From: Candidatus Rhodoferax mariagerensis
GTDB taxonomy: Bacteria > Pseudomonadota > Gammaproteobacteria > Burkholderiales > Burkholderiaceae_C
DNA: 64,000 nt
Reading direction: 5' to 3'
Assembly (NCBI GenBank): GCA_016719055.1
Contig: JADKAW010000041.1
Coordinates: 5,259 to 69,258 of the forward strand
Part shown: positions 29,270 through 38,354 of the stretch, in pieces
Numbering within the stretch: the stretch's first letter is position 1
How the letters are laid out: each line of letters opens with the position of its first letter
Position numbers and translations under genes: made by a program
The notes under the pieces: model-generated
Databases searched by the model: none
Told to the model about the DNA's origin: nothing
What the model saw: only the letters and a program-made list of their open reading frames with translations

Positions 29270-29500
29270 GTGGCCATCAGGGGGCTGCTGCGCAAAATCA
29301 GACTTGCAGTACTTGAGTGCCACGGCCGCCAGCTTGCGATTGTGTATGGGAACGATGAAGTTGCAGCTGCCGCAGGCGGGCTCCAGAAAACGGGCGCAAA
29401 TGCGCTCGTTTCATCTTTGACCAGTCAAGCATGGCCTTCACCATCCAGTCTGGCGTAAAGACCTCGCCGTGGTCAGCCACGCGTTATTTCGAGTTGACGA
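29270..29500 (-). pseudogene. DNA methyltransferase fragment (restriction-modification, N6-adenine type)
   Basis: Read on the minus strand, the sequence gives RVADHGEVFTPDWMVKAMLD and then, one frame over, ERICARFLEPACGSCNFIVP followed by NRKLAAVALKYCKSDF. This is the SAM-binding motif region (normally EPACGSGNF) of large restriction-modification methyltransferases. There is a stop codon just before RVADHGE, a frameshift, and a Gly-to-Cys change in the SAM motif. Only about 75 residues remain. A dead relic, next to the intron fragment. Confidence 0.8.
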
Positions 29501-29580
29501 GGCTCATGAGGCGCTAAGGTGCTGGTGTTTGCCAGGTTTTGCAATTGACCCAATTTGCCCTGACAGAGGGCCAGGAGCCG

Positions 29581-30225
29581 TCAAGGCCTTTTGGTTTCCA
29601 CCGGTGTCGGTTTGGGCTGAAGGTTGCGCAACTCTTCTTCGGTGATGATCTCAAACACCCGCACCACCTTGAGCACACCGCTGGTGCTGCGGGCGATGTC
29701 GGTGGCCCGGTCGGACTCGCGCTGGGTCACGCGGCCCATCAGGTAAACGTTGCCGCGCTCGGTCACCACCTTGAAGGCATTGGCAAACAGGTCTTTGGCG
29801 TCGACCATGCTGGCCTTGACCCTGCCGGTGATCAAGACATCTGACGAACGCGTGGAGAGTGAACTGTGTCCCAGCACGGCCAGCTCGTTCACCACCGCCT
29901 GCACGTTGTCAACCTTCAAGACAATCTGCTCGACTTGCTGCTTGTCCAGCGCAGTGGGCACCTCGCCGGTGATCAGGGCGCGGCGGTTGAAGCTGGTCAC
30001 ATTGATATGCGCCCGGTCTCCCAATGCCTCTTGAATACGGTTAACCGCGCGCAATTCAATGCCTTCGTCCTCCAGTTGCGCACCCGACGTGCGCCGGTCA
30101 GAGGCCACCATGGCGGTGCCCACGACGGCACCACCCATGATGACCGGAACGCAGGCGCTCAGGGTTGCACCCAGGCTGCCAGCCACAGCCAGCAGGGTCA
30201 CAAGTCGTTGAATGTTTTGTTTCAT
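29581..30225 (-). CDS. BON-domain outer-membrane lipoprotein (DolP/YraP-like)
   Basis: 214 residues. The lipobox LGATLSAC gives a lipid-anchored Cys at about 25. Two BON repeats follow (about 55-115: INVTSFNRRALITGEVPTAL; and about 125-195: SDVLITGRVKASMVDAKDLF). DolP-type proteins sit at the inner face of the outer membrane and support envelope integrity and BAM function. The start codon overlaps the stop of the SIS-domain gene by four bases (ATGA), as in the yraN-diaA-yraP arrangement of other proteobacteria. Confidence 0.9.
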   Translation of the reverse strand: MKQNIQRLVTLLAVAGSLGATLSACVPVIMGGAVVGTAMVASDRRTSGAQLEDEGIELRAVNRIQEALGDRAHINVTSFNRRALITGEVPTALDKQQVEQIVLKVDNVQAVVNELAVLGHSSLSTRSSDVLITGRVKASMVDAKDLFANAFKVVTERGNVYLMGRVTQRESDRATDIARSTSGVLKVVRVFEIITEEELRNLQPKPTPVETKRP

Positions 30226-30821
30226 ATGGGGTTTTCCAAATCTCCAAGTAACAAGGTGTCAACTGCATCGCACAGGCAATGCAGTGTGAGCAGGTGCACC
30301 TCTTGAATACGCGCGGTGCGTTCATGCGGCACACAAATGTGCACATCTGTGTCGCGCAGAGCCGGGGTCATTTTGCCGCCATCACGGCCGCTCAGACCTA
30401 TCACGACCATCTCGCGTTCGTGAGCTGCCTCAATGGCCTTTAGCACGTTGGCCGAGTTGCCACTGGTGCTGATGGCCAGCAGCACGTCACCGGCTTGCCC
30501 CAGTGCACGTACCTGGCGCGAAAAAATCACGTCAAAGCCATAGTCGTTGGCAATGGCTGTCATCACCGAGCTGTCGGTGGTCAGGGCGATGGCCGCCAAC
30601 TCGGGCCGCTCACGCTCAAAGCGCCCCACAAACTCGGCGGCAAAGTGCTGCGCATCGGCGGCAGAGCCCCCGTTGCCACAGACCAGTACCTTGCCGCCAC
30701 CGGTGACGCAGGTCAGCAGGGCTTGCACGGCGTCGGCGATGGGTTTGCCTAATACGGGAGCCGCCTGGTATTTCAGGTCGGCGCTGTCGATGAAGTGTTG
30801 TTGGATGCGTTGCTCAAGCAT
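30222..30821 (-). CDS. SIS-domain protein (phosphoheptose isomerase GmhA / DiaA type)
   Basis: 199 residues with one SIS domain: VLVCGNGGSAADAQHFAAEF, then LAISTSGNSANVLKAIEAAH. The conserved GNGGSA and STSGNS phosphosugar-binding loops and a Glu/His-containing helix (RTARIQEVHLLTLHCLCD) match sedoheptulose-7-phosphate isomerase, needed for LPS heptose. The genomic context between yraN and a BON lipoprotein is that of DiaA, a DnaA-binding regulator with the same fold; sequence alone does not separate the two. Confidence 0.88.
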   Translation of the reverse strand: MLEQRIQQHFIDSADLKYQAAPVLGKPIADAVQALLTCVTGGGKVLVCGNGGSAADAQHFAAEFVGRFERERPELAAIALTTDSSVMTAIANDYGFDVIFSRQVRALGQAGDVLLAISTSGNSANVLKAIEAAHEREMVVIGLSGRDGGKMTPALRDTDVHICVPHERTARIQEVHLLTLHCLCDAVDTLLLGDLENPI

Positions 30822-30844
30822 GGCCGCGATGATACCCGCGGCGG

Positions 30845-31240
30845 CTAGCCGCCAGCATCAAAAGCACCCTGGAGCCAATCCACCACACCTGCATCCACGG
30901 CCAATACATCAAACCGGCAGGGCGGCAGGCTGGCAAAACGCATCAGGTAGTGGCGTGCGGCAAACACCAGGCGCCGCTGTTTGGCGCTGCTCACGCTGGC
31001 GGCCGCACCACCATGGCCGCCCAGTTTGCGCTGACGCACCTCGACAAACACACAAGTGCCATCCGGTGCGCACATGATCAGATCAATCTCGCCACCGCCG
31101 CGCCCGGGGGTTCGATAATTGCGCTCCAGCAGCTTCAGGCCGGCACGCTGCAGGTGCAGCAGCGCCAGCGCCTCGGCCGCGTCGCCCAGCTGTTTGCTGC
31201 TGCGCGGTTTGATTTGCTGTTTTGTTTGAGGAAATACCAT
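30845..31240 (-). CDS. yraN: YraN-family (UPF0102) endonuclease-like protein
   Basis: 131 residues. The PD-(D/E)xK-like core reads GDAAEALALLHLQRAGLKLL, RNYRTPGRGGGEIDLIM and FVEVRQRKLGGHG, i.e. E-I-D-L and E-V-R with Arg in place of the usual Lys. Small resolvase-like proteins of this family are widespread and of unresolved role. The ATG (31240-31238) shares a base with the TTG start of divergent rsmI. Confidence 0.9.
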   Translation of the reverse strand: MVFPQTKQQIKPRSSKQLGDAAEALALLHLQRAGLKLLERNYRTPGRGGGEIDLIMCAPDGTCVFVEVRQRKLGGHGGAAASVSSAKQRRLVFAARHYLMRFASLPPCRFDVLAVDAGVVDWLQGAFDAGG

Positions 31241-32175
31241 TGGTCACACCCCACACGTCGAATCTGGCCGCCACCTATGCCACCGCGCTAAGCGCCGCTA
31301 ACCAGGCCGCCGCTGGCCAGAATTATCCGCTGGGGGCCTTGTATGTGGTGGCCACGCCGATTGGCAATCTGGCCGACATCACCCTGCGCGCGCTGCATGT
31401 GCTGCAGCTGGCCGACGCCATTGCCTGCGAGGACACGCGCCACACCCAGGCGCTGCTGCGCGCCTATGGCATCGACAAAACAACCGCGCAGTTGCTGGCG
31501 GTGCACCAGCACAATGAGGCGCAAGCGGTCGAGGCTGTGCTGCGGCGCCTGCGCCAGGGCCAGCGCGTGGCCTATGTGAGTGATGCCGGCACCCCAGCCA
31601 TCAGCGACCCCGGTGCCAGACTGGTGGCCGGGGTGCGACAGGTCAGTATCAAGGTGGTGCCCCTGCCTGGTGCCAGCAGCGTCACCACCGCCCTGAGTGT
31701 GGCCGGTATCACGCCCGACGCCCAGCAGCAGGGCGGTTTTGTATTTGCCGGCTTTTTGTCGTCCAAAACCACGGAGCGCGACCACGCCGTGCAAGCGCTG
31801 GCCAGGGACCCGCGTGCCGTGGTGTTGCTGGAAGCGCCACACCGCATCGAAGCACTGGCGCTGGCGCTGTCGGTGTTGGGTCAGCGCCAGCTCACGGTAG
31901 GCCGGGAGCTGACCAAGCAGTTTGAAGACATCACCACACTGGCCGCGCATGAATTCCCGGTGTGGCTGGCGGCTGATGCCAATCACACGCGGGGTGAATT
32001 CGTGCTGGTTTTGCACCCTGCTCAGGCACTGGCGGCAAGCGGGCCAGACACCCGGGTTCTGAAACTGTTGCTGGCCGAGTTGCCGCTCAAATCCGCCGTG
32101 AAGCTGGCTGCCGAGATCACCGGTGAGCCACGCAATGCGCTGTATGAAATGGCACTGGCATTAAAAAAGGGCTGA
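31240..32175 (+). CDS. rsmI: 16S rRNA (cytidine-1402 2'-O)-methyltransferase
   Basis: 311 residues of the tetrapyrrole-methylase-like fold: GALYVVATPIGNLADITLRA, ACEDTRHTQALLRAYGI, VSDAGTPAISDPGARLV, and EAPHRIEALALAL. RsmI methylates the ribose of C1402 in the decoding centre. The TTG at 31240 is preceded by GAGGAA about 6 nt upstream; an upstream TTG at 31222 is possible but has no such site. The start region overlaps the yraN start on the other strand. Confidence 0.94.
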   Translation: MVTPHTSNLAATYATALSAANQAAAGQNYPLGALYVVATPIGNLADITLRALHVLQLADAIACEDTRHTQALLRAYGIDKTTAQLLAVHQHNEAQAVEAVLRRLRQGQRVAYVSDAGTPAISDPGARLVAGVRQVSIKVVPLPGASSVTTALSVAGITPDAQQQGGFVFAGFLSSKTTERDHAVQALARDPRAVVLLEAPHRIEALALALSVLGQRQLTVGRELTKQFEDITTLAAHEFPVWLAADANHTRGEFVLVLHPAQALAASGPDTRVLKLLLAELPLKSAVKLAAEITGEPRNALYEMALALKKG

Positions 32176-32328
32176 GGCTCGGGGCGGGTTGATGTGCAAT
32201 TTGCGAGCATCCATCTGACTAAAAAGGGTAAGGATCTTGACTCAAAATGGAGTTAAATCGGTTCACTGCTGAATTTCCTTGGCTCACTGTCATACCCCAC
32301 ATAAGTTGCCTTCAACTCACCTGCTGCC

Positions 32329-32934
32329 ATGATCAATACTCCAATTCAGGCGACGATGCAAGCGACGAATCACCAGCGGATTGTCGAACTACGCCAGCTC
32401 AAGAATTTTGAAGCGGCTTACAACGGTGCCTTTGGCATCGTCGCTTATGCCACCAACCGCTTTTTAATCGACCACATGCTGCGGGTTGGGCGGATACTGA
32501 CTCAAAACGACTATGAAGCAATGGTGATCTGGGGGGTGTTGGCCCATCAGGGGGTAGCGCACTTGATGCCCCCAGGTTTGCTGCCCAGCGCCATCTTGTC
32601 CGAGCGGGGCAGGGCTGTCACCGATGACAGCCAGATCAAGCCGCTTCGACTACGCGATATCACGGGTATCACGGGCATTCCGCGCGAGACAGCCCAGCGC
32701 AAGCTGGCTCAACTGGTCGAAAGTCACTCTGTGTGCAAAGTTTCCAGGGGCTGGGTAGTCAGCTCAGCGCGTGTTGAGCCTGAATTACGCGACTTTACCC
32801 GTGAGAGCGTCATGCGCTTGCTGGCTGTAGCTGACGAGATCATGGCCGCCCTGCGGGACGCCGACGCGCGGGCCAGCGCAGGCACATCCACCAGGCCGCC
32901 GGCAGATGCAGGCGAGCTGTGCGCCAGCCCCTGA
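32329..32934 (+). CDS. Helix-turn-helix DNA-binding protein, unassigned
   Basis: 201 residues. There is a mostly helical N-terminal half with no motif I recognise. At about 105-145 is a winged-HTH-like segment LRDITGITGIPRETAQRKLA followed by VSRGWVVSS, reminiscent of the recognition helix of CRP/MarR-type regulators. No cNMP-binding beta roll is visible. The C-terminus is Ala-rich. It stands alone with about 150 bp of non-coding sequence upstream; targets are unknown. Confidence 0.7.
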   Translation: MINTPIQATMQATNHQRIVELRQLKNFEAAYNGAFGIVAYATNRFLIDHMLRVGRILTQNDYEAMVIWGVLAHQGVAHLMPPGLLPSAILSERGRAVTDDSQIKPLRLRDITGITGIPRETAQRKLAQLVESHSVCKVSRGWVVSSARVEPELRDFTRESVMRLLAVADEIMAALRDADARASAGTSTRPPADAGELCASP

Positions 32935-33098
32935 GACAACCCACCTGCCAGGGGAATGCGCCGGCATCGTGAGATGCCATAGACATCACTAGCCCTGCCT
33001 GAAGACCTGCTCAAAATGGGTTATATGTGCCGGTTTCATGACGTTTGCGTGAGAGCATTTGCTGTGCCTGCATTGGGCAGGTGTTCAAGAGGTTGACA

Positions 33099-33476
33099 AT
33101 GAATAAATACAGCATGCTGGGTCCGCCCGGTAGCGTTGCCGTGCTGCTGGTGCTGTGCGCGAGCGCGGTGGTCGCACAGCCGCGTTACGACAGGGACCGA
33201 TACCGCCACGGTCACGCCGAAGACTGCCATTTTTACGCCAGAGAGCAGTCGCATCAGTATGCGCCCCCCGGTGCTGGAGCGCTGAGTGGCGTTGCCCGAG
33301 GCGCGGTGGGAGGTGCGGTCTTTGGCGGCATTATTGGTGGCGGGCAAGGTGCCGGGCGCGGTGCTGCCGCTGGTGCAGCGCTGGGCTTGATTGCCAATGG
33401 TGCGCGCAACAACGCGGACCGCGACTACGCCTTCCGCCGTGCTTACGACGATTGCATGCGTGGCTGGCGTCGTTGA
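33099..33476 (+). CDS. Small secreted glycine-zipper protein
   Basis: 125 residues with a signal peptide (VAVLLVLCASAVVA, cleaved before QPRYD). A short charged segment is followed by a glycine-zipper helix (GALSGVARGAVGGAVFGGII, GGGQGAGRGAAAGAALGLIA) and a C-terminal RRAYDDCMRGW. Such proteins associate with the outer membrane in many proteobacteria. The ATG at 33099 has AGAGG upstream; the open frame extends to 33045. It precedes another small secreted protein by 28 bp. Confidence 0.78.
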   Translation: MNKYSMLGPPGSVAVLLVLCASAVVAQPRYDRDRYRHGHAEDCHFYAREQSHQYAPPGAGALSGVARGAVGGAVFGGIIGGGQGAGRGAAAGAALGLIANGARNNADRDYAFRRAYDDCMRGWRR

Positions 33477-33504
33477 CTCCCTTTTTTTACTGGAGACTGA
33501 CAAC

Positions 33505-33840
33505 ATGACTGCAAACCGTATATCCGGGCTTTGTGCCTTCATTGCTGCGGCGGCCCTTGCTGCACCAATGGTGCTGGCTCAAGACAAACTCGCCGCTGGC
33601 GCGCCAGCCCAAAAACAGATGGGTATAGATGAGCTCGACTGTCGCACCCTGCTTCGTCTGGGCGGCGAAGAGCGCTCCTTCACCATTTTGTACCTGCATG
33701 GCTATGTCAGTGGCAAGCGCGGGCAGACGCTGCTTGCGGCGCAGCAACTGGCACAGGAAACCGACAAGGTCATTGACCAGTGCATTGACCGTCCAGGCGA
33801 CAAAATTCTGCCGCTGTTTGACAAGGTACGCGGACATTGA
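33505..33840 (+). CDS. HdeA/HdeB-like periplasmic protein
   Basis: 111 residues. Signal peptide (IAAAALAAPMVLA, cleaved before QDK). The mature part has two Cys (DELDCRTLLRL and VIDQCIDRPG) spaced as in HdeA-family proteins, which form one disulphide and act as acid-activated chaperones in enterics. Acid-stress function here is inference. The ATG at 33505 has TGGAGA upstream. Confidence 0.72.
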   Translation: MTANRISGLCAFIAAAALAAPMVLAQDKLAAGAPAQKQMGIDELDCRTLLRLGGEERSFTILYLHGYVSGKRGQTLLAAQQLAQETDKVIDQCIDRPGDKILPLFDKVRGH

Positions 33841-33883
33841 CAAACACACCACGGTGTGTAGCATTCGCCTTTGAGGTGCCCCC

Positions 33884-34123
33884 ATGAAAATATTATTAAC
33901 CGGTCTGCAGCGTGATTTTGACGTCGATGCCCTGCGCGACAGGATGTCAAAGTTTGGCCACGTGATCGACATTCAGGTGGTGCGCGACGGTGATCCCGAG
34001 CAGCCTTGGGCTGTCGTCGAAATGGCATTGAATGTGGCAGAGGGTACCGAGGTCGCGCGCCGCATCGACGGTATTTACCACATTGATCGTTTTATACACG
34101 CGCGCGTCATGCTTCACGATTGA
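33884..34123 (+). CDS. RRM-like small protein
   Basis: 79 residues with beta-alpha-beta-beta-alpha-beta order typical of an RNA-recognition motif: KILLTGLQRDFDVDALRDRM (RNP2-like strand then helix), GHVIDIQVVRDGD, WAVVEMALNVAEGTEVAR, then RFIHARVML. The aromatic RNP1 residues (usually GFGFV) are replaced by PWAVVEM, so RNA binding is not assured. AGGTG lies upstream of the ATG. Confidence 0.7.
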   Translation: MKILLTGLQRDFDVDALRDRMSKFGHVIDIQVVRDGDPEQPWAVVEMALNVAEGTEVARRIDGIYHIDRFIHARVMLHD

Positions 34124-34161
34124 TCAGAAATCACTCGTCCTGTCACGGTGCCAGCGCCAGG

Positions 34162-34743
34162 TCAAGCGTCGCCATACTTGGCTGCTGCGGGCAAAACGCC
34201 AATCGAGACCACTTGCCGAAATGTGCCTTCTACCTGGTCGCCGACTTTGATCTTGCCGAGCACTTTGGCACTTTTCAACTTCACCTCAAAGCTGTTGCCC
34301 TTGGCACCCGTGACTGTTATGGTGCCTGCCTGAGTGTCGACCTTGACTACGCCAGCCACAAAATGCACCTTGCGAGTAGCGACAGCCGCTGGCTTTTGAC
34401 CCAAGGCAGCCCGGTCCACCTTGTTTTCTACCTCGGTGCAGCGAAGGCCAGCAGTCCTGCGAACCTTGACCGTCAGAGTGTCTGAATATTCAGACTTCAG
34501 GCGGTCGCCCACCTTGACCTGGTCGAAATTGCGTACCTCAGGGCCGACCTTGACCGTGGTATTCCAGCCGTCTTCAAGCCTGAGTGTGATCAGGCGCTTT
34601 TTCAGATCGATGGCCTGAACAACCGCCTCGGTGCTGACGCCTTCCCCAACTATCAGTGCCGGTATCGTCGAAACTGCCTGGACCGATGTGGCACCGCCAA
34701 GCAGAGCCGATGCAATGAGGGTTGTTGCTATCCAATTTTTCAT
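34162..34743 (-). CDS. Secreted protein of unknown function with repeated beta modules
   Basis: 193 residues with a signal peptide (IATTLIASALLGGATSVQA). The mature part shows two similar small-barrel halves: TEAVVQAIDLKKRLITLRLE ... FDQVKVGDRLKSEY and VAGVVKVDTQAGTITVTGAK ... LGKIKVGDQVEGTF, which looks like an internal duplication of an OB-like/DUF5666-like module. Probably periplasmic. Downstream of dcuB by 13 bp on the opposite reading order of transcription (dcuB ends at 34756), so it may be co-transcribed with dcuB. Confidence 0.75.
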   Translation of the reverse strand: MKNWIATTLIASALLGGATSVQAVSTIPALIVGEGVSTEAVVQAIDLKKRLITLRLEDGWNTTVKVGPEVRNFDQVKVGDRLKSEYSDTLTVKVRRTAGLRCTEVENKVDRAALGQKPAAVATRKVHFVAGVVKVDTQAGTITVTGAKGNSFEVKLKSAKVLGKIKVGDQVEGTFRQVVSIGVLPAAAKYGDA

Positions 34744-34755
34744 GCGAAGTCCTGT

Positions 34756-36081
34756 TTAAAAAATCATCTTGGCAATTGCCAAACCGGTAGCGACGGAGAC
34801 TGAAGTTGCCACCAACCCTGGAATCATGAACGAGTGATTGAGCACATAACGCCCAATCCGGGTGGTGCCAGACAAGTCAAAGTTGATCGCCGCAATCAGG
34901 CTGCCATAGGTTGGTATGAAGAAGTAGCCGTTGACTGATGGAAACATGGCAATCAAAAACTGCGGCGGAATGCCCAGCGCCACACCCAGCGGCATCAGGG
35001 CCCGGGTGGTGGCCGCCTGGCTGTACAACAGCACCGAGGCAAAAAACAAGCCAAAGGCAAAGGTCCAGGGCGCAACCTTGGCCCAGTCGCCAATTGCCGG
35101 CACAATTACGTCCTTGTTGGCGCCGATAAAACTGTCACCCAGCCAGGCCAGGCCAAAGATGCCAATTACCGCCACCACACCGGCCCGCAGCGTGGCCGTC
35201 TTGGGCACATCATCCACATTGACGCGGGTCACCAGCAACATGATGGCCGCCACAGACATCATCAGGATCTCGATGATGATGGGCATGGACAGCGGACCCT
35301 TGGCGCCCGGCAGCACACGCAACTCGGGGAAAAATCCAAACAGCACCACCAGCGCCACACCGGCCAAAAAGACCATGGCCGAGAGTTTGGCTGCGGGCTT
35401 GAGCGGCGCCTGCGTGGTGATAGGTTGGGGTGCGGGTACCTCTCCAGCGGCCAGGCGCGCCTGATACTCGGCGTCATCCTTGAGCTCTGTGCCAAGCACC
35501 ATCGAGACCATGGCCGCAGCCAGCACACCGACCAGCGTGGCCGGTACACACACCAGCAAAATCTCGCGCAAGCCCCATTCAGTCAGCCCCTTCTCGGCAA
35601 ACAGGCCAATCATGGCCGCTGTTGCTGCAGCCACCGGGCTGGCGGTGATGGCCTGCTGCGAGGCAATCGTGGCCACCGCCATCGGCCGCTCGGGCCGGAT
35701 GCCGCTGCGGTGCGCTGTCTCGTAAATTACTGGCAGCAGCGGGTAGACGATGTGCCCGGTGCCAGCTACAAAGCTGAAGGTCCAGGTGGTCAGCGGCGCC
35801 ACAACCGTCACATACTTGGGGTTGGCGCGGATGATGCGCTCGGCAATACGCACCAGAAAGTCAATGCCACCAGCAGCCTCCATCACCGAGGCGGCCATGA
35901 TGACTGCCAGGATGATCAGCATCACATCCACCGGCGGCGAGGTCGGGCTGATGCCAAAGGCACCCACCAGCACCATCAGGCCCACCGCACCCCACAAGCC
36001 CAGACCAATACCGGAAGACCGTGCCCCCATCCAGATGGCACCCAGCACAACGACAAATTGCAAAACAGTGGCGACTGTCAT
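34756..36081 (-). CDS. dcuB: Anaerobic C4-dicarboxylate antiporter (Dcu family)
   Basis: 441 residues, about 10-12 membrane segments, with the DcuA/DcuB family signatures VVAPLTTWTFSFVAGTGHIV, IASQQAITASPVAAATAAMI and FIPTYGSLIAAINFDLSGTT. The family exchanges fumarate, aspartate or malate for succinate during fumarate respiration. The aspA gene 102 bp upstream on the same strand supports aspartate import, conversion to fumarate and succinate export. DcuA and DcuB cannot be separated by eye. AGAGGT precedes the ATG. Confidence 0.93.
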   Translation of the reverse strand: MTVATVLQFVVVLGAIWMGARSSGIGLGLWGAVGLMVLVGAFGISPTSPPVDVMLIILAVIMAASVMEAAGGIDFLVRIAERIIRANPKYVTVVAPLTTWTFSFVAGTGHIVYPLLPVIYETAHRSGIRPERPMAVATIASQQAITASPVAAATAAMIGLFAEKGLTEWGLREILLVCVPATLVGVLAAAMVSMVLGTELKDDAEYQARLAAGEVPAPQPITTQAPLKPAAKLSAMVFLAGVALVVLFGFFPELRVLPGAKGPLSMPIIIEILMMSVAAIMLLVTRVNVDDVPKTATLRAGVVAVIGIFGLAWLGDSFIGANKDVIVPAIGDWAKVAPWTFAFGLFFASVLLYSQAATTRALMPLGVALGIPPQFLIAMFPSVNGYFFIPTYGSLIAAINFDLSGTTRIGRYVLNHSFMIPGLVATSVSVATGLAIAKMIF

Positions 36082-36183
36082 TTTGATTACCTCTTTCTTT
36101 TAACGTGAAATAACCTTCATGTCCGCGGGTGGTCAGAGTCCATGAACGTTAGTGGCTGGCGTTGCCCCGCCTGTGTGAATCGA

Positions 36184-37587
36184 TCACTGCTCAAACTTCG
36201 GGCTGATCAGGTTTTCGAACGAAAACACTTCGTCCCAGCGTTGTTGCGTCATCAGCTGGCGCTCGATCACCACAATCTGATGCAGTGGCTTGCCAGTCTC
36301 GTAGCCTTCACGGGCAATTTCCGCGCACTGCTTGTAGCCCAGCGTCGGCTTGAGCACGGTGATGATGCCCAGTGAGTTAAGCACCATGTCCTTGGCGTGT
36401 TCTGCGTTGGCGGTGATGCCCTGAATGCAGTTGACGTTCAGGCTGTTGACGGCGTTTTCCATGGTGGCAATCGAGGTGAACAGCGCAAACGTGATGACCG
36501 GCTCCATCACATTGAGCTGCAACTGCCCGGCGGAAGCCGCCAGCGTCACAGTCAGGTCCAGGCCAATCACCAGAAAGCCGGTCTGGTTGACCACCTCCGG
36601 AATCACCGGGTTGACCTTGCCCGGCATGATGGAACTGCCCGGCTGCATTTGCGGCAGGTTGATCTCGTTGAAGCCACAGCGCGGCCCGGAGGCCAGCAGG
36701 CGAATGTCGTTGCAGATCTTGGTCAGCTTGGCCGAGGTGCGTTTGAGCACACCCGACAGCAACACATACGCGCCGGTGTCCGAGGTGGCTTCGATCAGGT
36801 CACCGGCCAGAATGAAGGTCAGGCCCGTCAGCTCGGACAGGTAGTGGGTGGCCAGCTTCGGGTAGCCAGGCGCAGCGGTTACCGTGGCGCCAATGGCGGT
36901 GGCCCCCAGGTTGATCTCGTGCAGAAACTGGCGCACCTCGGCAATGCGCTGCACTTCTTCGCCGATGGTCGTGCCCCAGCCGTGAAATTCCTGGCCGAGA
37001 GACATGGGCACAGCATCTTGCAGGTGGGTGCGGCCCATTTTCATGACTTTGTCAAACTCGCGGCTTTTGGCAAAGAACGCGGCTTGCAGCCGACCCAGGG
37101 CGTCCATGTAGCTTTCCAGCCGCAGAATCAGCGCCAGCCGAAATGCGGTGGGGTACACGTCATTGGTGGACTGGCCAAAGTTCACATGGTCGTTGGGGTT
37201 GACATATTGGTATTCACCTTTTTTGTGGCCCAACTGCTCCAGCGCCAGGTTGGCGATAACCTCGTTGGCATTCATGTTGGTCGAGGTGCCGGCACCGCCC
37301 TGGATGAAGTCGGTCACAAACTGGTCGGCCATCTCACCGGCAATCAGGCGCTCGCAGGCACTGGCAATGGCGTTGGCCACCGTCGGGTCCAGCACGCCAA
37401 GATCGCGGTTGGCCAGCGCGGCGGCCTTTTTGACATAACCAAAGGCTTTGACAAAGCTCGGCTCGGTGGACATCGGGATGCCGGTGATGTGGAAGTTCTC
37501 CTTGCCGCGCAAGGTCTGCACGCCGTAGTAGGCGTTGTCGGGCAACTGCTTTTCGCCCAGAAAGTCTTTTTCGGTGCGGTAGCTCAT
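36184..37587 (-). CDS. aspA: Aspartate ammonia-lyase (aspartase)
   Basis: 467 residues of the fumarase/aspartase superfamily. Motifs: GAGTSTNMNANEVIANLALE, MGRTHLQDAVPMSLGQEF, and the flexible-loop signature GSSIMPGKVNP. The N-terminus (LGEKQLPDNAYYGVQTLRG) is aspartase-like rather than fumarase C-like. It deaminates L-aspartate to fumarate and ammonia, feeding anaerobic fumarate respiration with the Dcu antiporter downstream. Good AGGAG before the ATG. A fossil of a related N-terminus is at 51261-51310. Confidence 0.95.
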   Translation of the reverse strand: MSYRTEKDFLGEKQLPDNAYYGVQTLRGKENFHITGIPMSTEPSFVKAFGYVKKAAALANRDLGVLDPTVANAIASACERLIAGEMADQFVTDFIQGGAGTSTNMNANEVIANLALEQLGHKKGEYQYVNPNDHVNFGQSTNDVYPTAFRLALILRLESYMDALGRLQAAFFAKSREFDKVMKMGRTHLQDAVPMSLGQEFHGWGTTIGEEVQRIAEVRQFLHEINLGATAIGATVTAAPGYPKLATHYLSELTGLTFILAGDLIEATSDTGAYVLLSGVLKRTSAKLTKICNDIRLLASGPRCGFNEINLPQMQPGSSIMPGKVNPVIPEVVNQTGFLVIGLDLTVTLAASAGQLQLNVMEPVITFALFTSIATMENAVNSLNVNCIQGITANAEHAKDMVLNSLGIITVLKPTLGYKQCAEIAREGYETGKPLHQIVVIERQLMTQQRWDEVFSFENLISPKFEQ

Positions 37588-37868
37588 GTCAGTCTCCTGG
37601 TTGTTTCAGGAAATTCTAGGAAGGTTGGACTGATACATGCTGGCTTGCAACCCAAATTGGGCCATGTGGTCGTGCACCGCTACGCATCGCAAATATGCTG
37701 CGCGGCGGTGCTGTGCAGCAGCCCGACAGGGCGGCCACTCATACTGCCTTACCAGAAATCGGGGTCACCCTGTCCGGCTGCTACGCCGATGCCATCGAGG
37801 GTGCGCAAGGGCAGTTTGAATGCCGTTGCCATGCGTCAACGGGCAGTTACCACGTTGCGCTGGCAGAC

Positions 37869-38000
37869 ATGATGCTGGCCCCCTGGAATTTATATGCCAA
37901 ATTGGCTTGTAGCCCCCGTGCTATATGCGCTGACAGCTCTGCTATTTGTAGCTCTAGAATGTTGTTTGTTGAATAGACGTTGACGATCTTGTTGAGACCC
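37869..38000 (+). repeat. 132-bp repeat R2, copy A (contains a REP-like core)
   Basis: Matches 42524-42655 with only about seven mismatches over 132 bp and identical length. It begins ATGATGCTGGCCCCCTGG and ends ATAGACGTTGACGAT-C/A-TTGTTGAGACCC. The core (about 37900-37956) belongs to the REP-like family seen at five other places. It truncates an open frame on its left. Confidence 0.9.
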
Positions 38001-38354
38001 TAAGCCGACCGTCGAAGTGCAGAAAGGCGTCCTCGAAACCGGGCATTCGCATGTGCAGACCGACAGTCGACAATGTGGCACCCTTTCATCAAATTGGGTA
38101 CTTGCGACGGACCAAGTCCGAACCTTAGAGCCGGTTGCTCAATTGCAGTCATTGAGCCAAGCAAATTTCCAATAACTTTCGTTCTCACTGTGAACCCGCA
38201 AATTTGCCGTAGCGGTCACTTATTCGCTGCTTTCGGATGTTAGGTGGGGTGCAGATGCCATCGAAAGGCAACTTTACACACCACCCCTGATGTCCTGTAC
38301 GGACCTTGTTCACCTGCTCAATCGAGGTGTGCCACTGAGATGAAGTATGGTTTA

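Noticed and set aside
36397..37872. 491-codon plus-strand frame opposite aspA
   Set aside because: Antisense shadow of a well-supported aspartase gene in high-GC sequence; composition (Gly/His/Val-rich) is typical of such shadows.
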